DNA from: Thiotrichales bacterium
GTDB taxonomy: Bacteria; Pseudomonadota; Gammaproteobacteria; UWMA-0217
Reading direction: 5' to 3'
Assembly: GCA_024763135.1 (NCBI GenBank)
Contig: JANTGD010000212.1
Location: forward strand, 1 to 6,448
Length of the DNA: 6,448 bases
Made by a program: the position numbers and the translations under genes. Positions 5,586-6,448 of this stretch are shown one piece after another. Within the stretch, counting starts at the first letter, position 1; every line of letters begins with the position of its first letter. The notes under the pieces were generated by a model, which was given only the letters and a program-made list of their open reading frames with translations, was not told the DNA's origin and ran no database searches.

Positions 5586-6200
5586 ATGTCCATTGAGACG
5601 CAACTCGAACAACACCAGCGCCGTTTGAAAACCTGCCGACGGTGTAAAGATATGACGGGGCCACCGGTAACTGGCAATCCTGTTGCCTCACAAATTCTGT
5701 TGGTAGGGCAGGCGCCAGGCAGCCACGAACTCATTGAACAACGCCCCTTTGCTTGGACGGCGGGTAAAACGCTGTTTGCCTGGTTTTCCCGCATTGGGGT
5801 GTCGGAAACGCAGTTTCGCACGCGAGTCTATATGGCAGCGGTGTGCCGCTGCTTTCCGGGCAAAAATCCCCGGGGTGGTGATCGAAAACCGAACCGGGAA
5901 GAGGTCGATCACTGCGCTGGCTGGCTCAAAGCTGAAATCGAATTACTCACCCCCAGTCTCGTCCTGCCGGTGGGTAAACTCGCCATCGAGCAGTTTCTGC
6001 CGAAAGGTTTGCTCAAGGACGTCATTGGTCGTTGCCACAGCGCCCACTACGCAGGTCAGACTTTTGACGTGCTCCCCTTGCCCCACCCTTCCGGCGCTTC
6101 AACCTGGCATGTTACTCATCCGGGTAAAACATTGTTGGAACAGGCGCTACACCTGCTTGCGCAGCATCCGGCATGGCGCAACACATTTTCTGACTCCTGA
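5586..6200 (+). CDS. Uracil-DNA glycosylase superfamily protein, iron-sulfur type
   Basis: This 204-residue cytoplasmic protein probably removes uracil or a related damaged base from DNA, starting base excision repair. The N-terminus has C17xxC20. Motif A reads VGQAPGSHE (residues 40-48) and is followed by RPFAWTAGKTLFAWF. A third cysteine region, VCRCFPGKNP (C87/C89), and C110 in DHCAGWL complete a likely 4Fe-4S set as in family 4/5 glycosylases. The end has LPLPHPSG (163-170) with the conserved His167 that contacts DNA. Motif A has Gln where family 4 enzymes usually have Glu (GEAPG), a variant I recall from a proteobacterial branch of the superfamily. Length fits the family and no damage is visible. 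The ATG at 5586 has no strong ribosome binding site. The gene stands alone and seems unrelated to the metal genes. Exact substrate is uncertain. Confidence 0.9.
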   Translation: MSIETQLEQHQRRLKTCRRCKDMTGPPVTGNPVASQILLVGQAPGSHELIEQRPFAWTAGKTLFAWFSRIGVSETQFRTRVYMAAVCRCFPGKNPRGGDRKPNREEVDHCAGWLKAEIELLTPSLVLPVGKLAIEQFLPKGLLKDVIGRCHSAHYAGQTFDVLPLPHPSGASTWHVTHPGKTLLEQALHLLAQHPAWRNTFSDS

Positions 6201-6263
6201 TGCGACCGGCCTGCCCTATCCTTTCATGGTATTGGGCATGTCACAGCACTCAACTCAGCAACC

Positions 6264-6273
6264 CATCATGATG
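6264..6273. repeat. 10-bp perfect palindrome
   Basis: CATCATGATG reads the same on both strands. It lies in the A+T-rich region upstream of a possible downstream gene and could be a regulator site or chance. Confidence 0.3.
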
Positions 6274-6349
6274 ACAATGTGTGACTTTTCACTTTACCGA
6301 TACGTTACGACAGATACACACCGAATTTTTCAGCTTACTGAGACAATCT

Positions 6350-6442
6350 ATGGTTAAACCTAGATTCCGCAGTTGGATCACGAAAGTCCACGCAAGCCCT
6401 TGGCGCACCTGGCAAACCAGAAAAACCTCTCATCACCAATAA
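6350..6442 (+). CDS. Possible 30-residue basic peptide
   Basis: An ATG at 6350 opens a 30-codon frame ending TAA at 6440-6442. The peptide starts MVKPRFRSW and is rich in Lys, Arg, Trp and His, with no membrane segment or known motif. Only a weak purine stretch (CTGAGA) precedes the ATG. The stop overlaps AAGGTGA, which could be the ribosome binding site of the next gene, an arrangement compatible with a leader peptide. It may equally be chance. Confidence 0.2.
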   Translation: MVKPRFRSWITKVHASPWRTWQTRKTSHHQ

Positions 6443-6448
6443 GGTGAC

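Larger units (their letters stand above)
6201..6448. other. Trailing region, mostly non-coding
   Basis: No substantial gene could be supported. The segment is noticeably richer in A+T than the coding DNA before it and so may hold a promoter for a gene beyond the window. It contains a 10-bp perfect palindrome (6264-6273) and a tiny open frame (6350-6442). The sequence AAGGTGA near the very end looks like a ribosome binding site for a start codon just outside the window. No intrinsic terminator for the glycosylase gene was seen. Confidence 0.55.

Noticed and set aside
5418..5615. 65-codon - strand frame in the spacer before the glycosylase gene
   Set aside because: It overlaps the glycosylase start, has no clear ribosome binding site and matches no family I know.

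Overview
The window looks like an accessory, partly decayed stretch of a Gram-negative proteobacterial chromosome, probably gammaproteobacterial. The Gram-negative assignment rests on an outer-membrane beta-barrel protein with a signal peptide and a terminal aromatic residue, a lipobox lipoprotein, a CzcA-type RND pump remnant and an IS91-family transposase remnant. Placement below phylum is inference only. All intact genes lie on the + strand.

Region 1 (1-2466) begins with about 250 non-coding bases. It then carries four intact genes with good ribosome binding sites and short gaps: a small outer-membrane beta-barrel protein, an 82-residue conserved soluble protein, a DUF2306 six-helix membrane protein, and a five-helix membrane protein of unknown family. 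With the peptidase gene that follows they look like one envelope-directed transcription unit. Its function is unknown.

Region 2 (2494-3959) was a gene for an S41-family lipoprotein peptidase and is now broken twice. A 267-bp element (3001-3267) with 33-bp imperfect terminal inverted repeats interrupts it; the element has no credible gene and is built almost wholly of inverted repeats. About 100 bp further on, an internal deletion with a frameshift removed the middle of the enzyme. The element's pairing scheme is a closing stem plus two side-by-side long hairpins, a three-way junction. It is the most interesting object in the window.

Region 3 (about 4013-5352) is a second mosaic. An IS91-family transposase fragment on the - strand abuts a remnant of a CzcA-type heavy-metal pump. 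That remnant is truncated at its 5' end, frameshifted, and internally deleted so that part of a periplasmic domain is joined in frame to the last transmembrane helix. An intact cation diffusion facilitator gene follows 24 bp later. It has an unusual metal site (DxxxD/DxxxN) and cysteine-rich ends. By eye this metal-transport block is richer in A+T than region 1, which suggests separate acquisition.

Region 4 (5353-6448) has a 233-bp spacer with no recognised gene, an intact uracil-DNA glycosylase superfamily gene with iron-sulfur cysteines, and about 250 bases of probable non-coding DNA. The last bases contain a ribosome-binding-site-like sequence that may serve a gene starting just outside the window.
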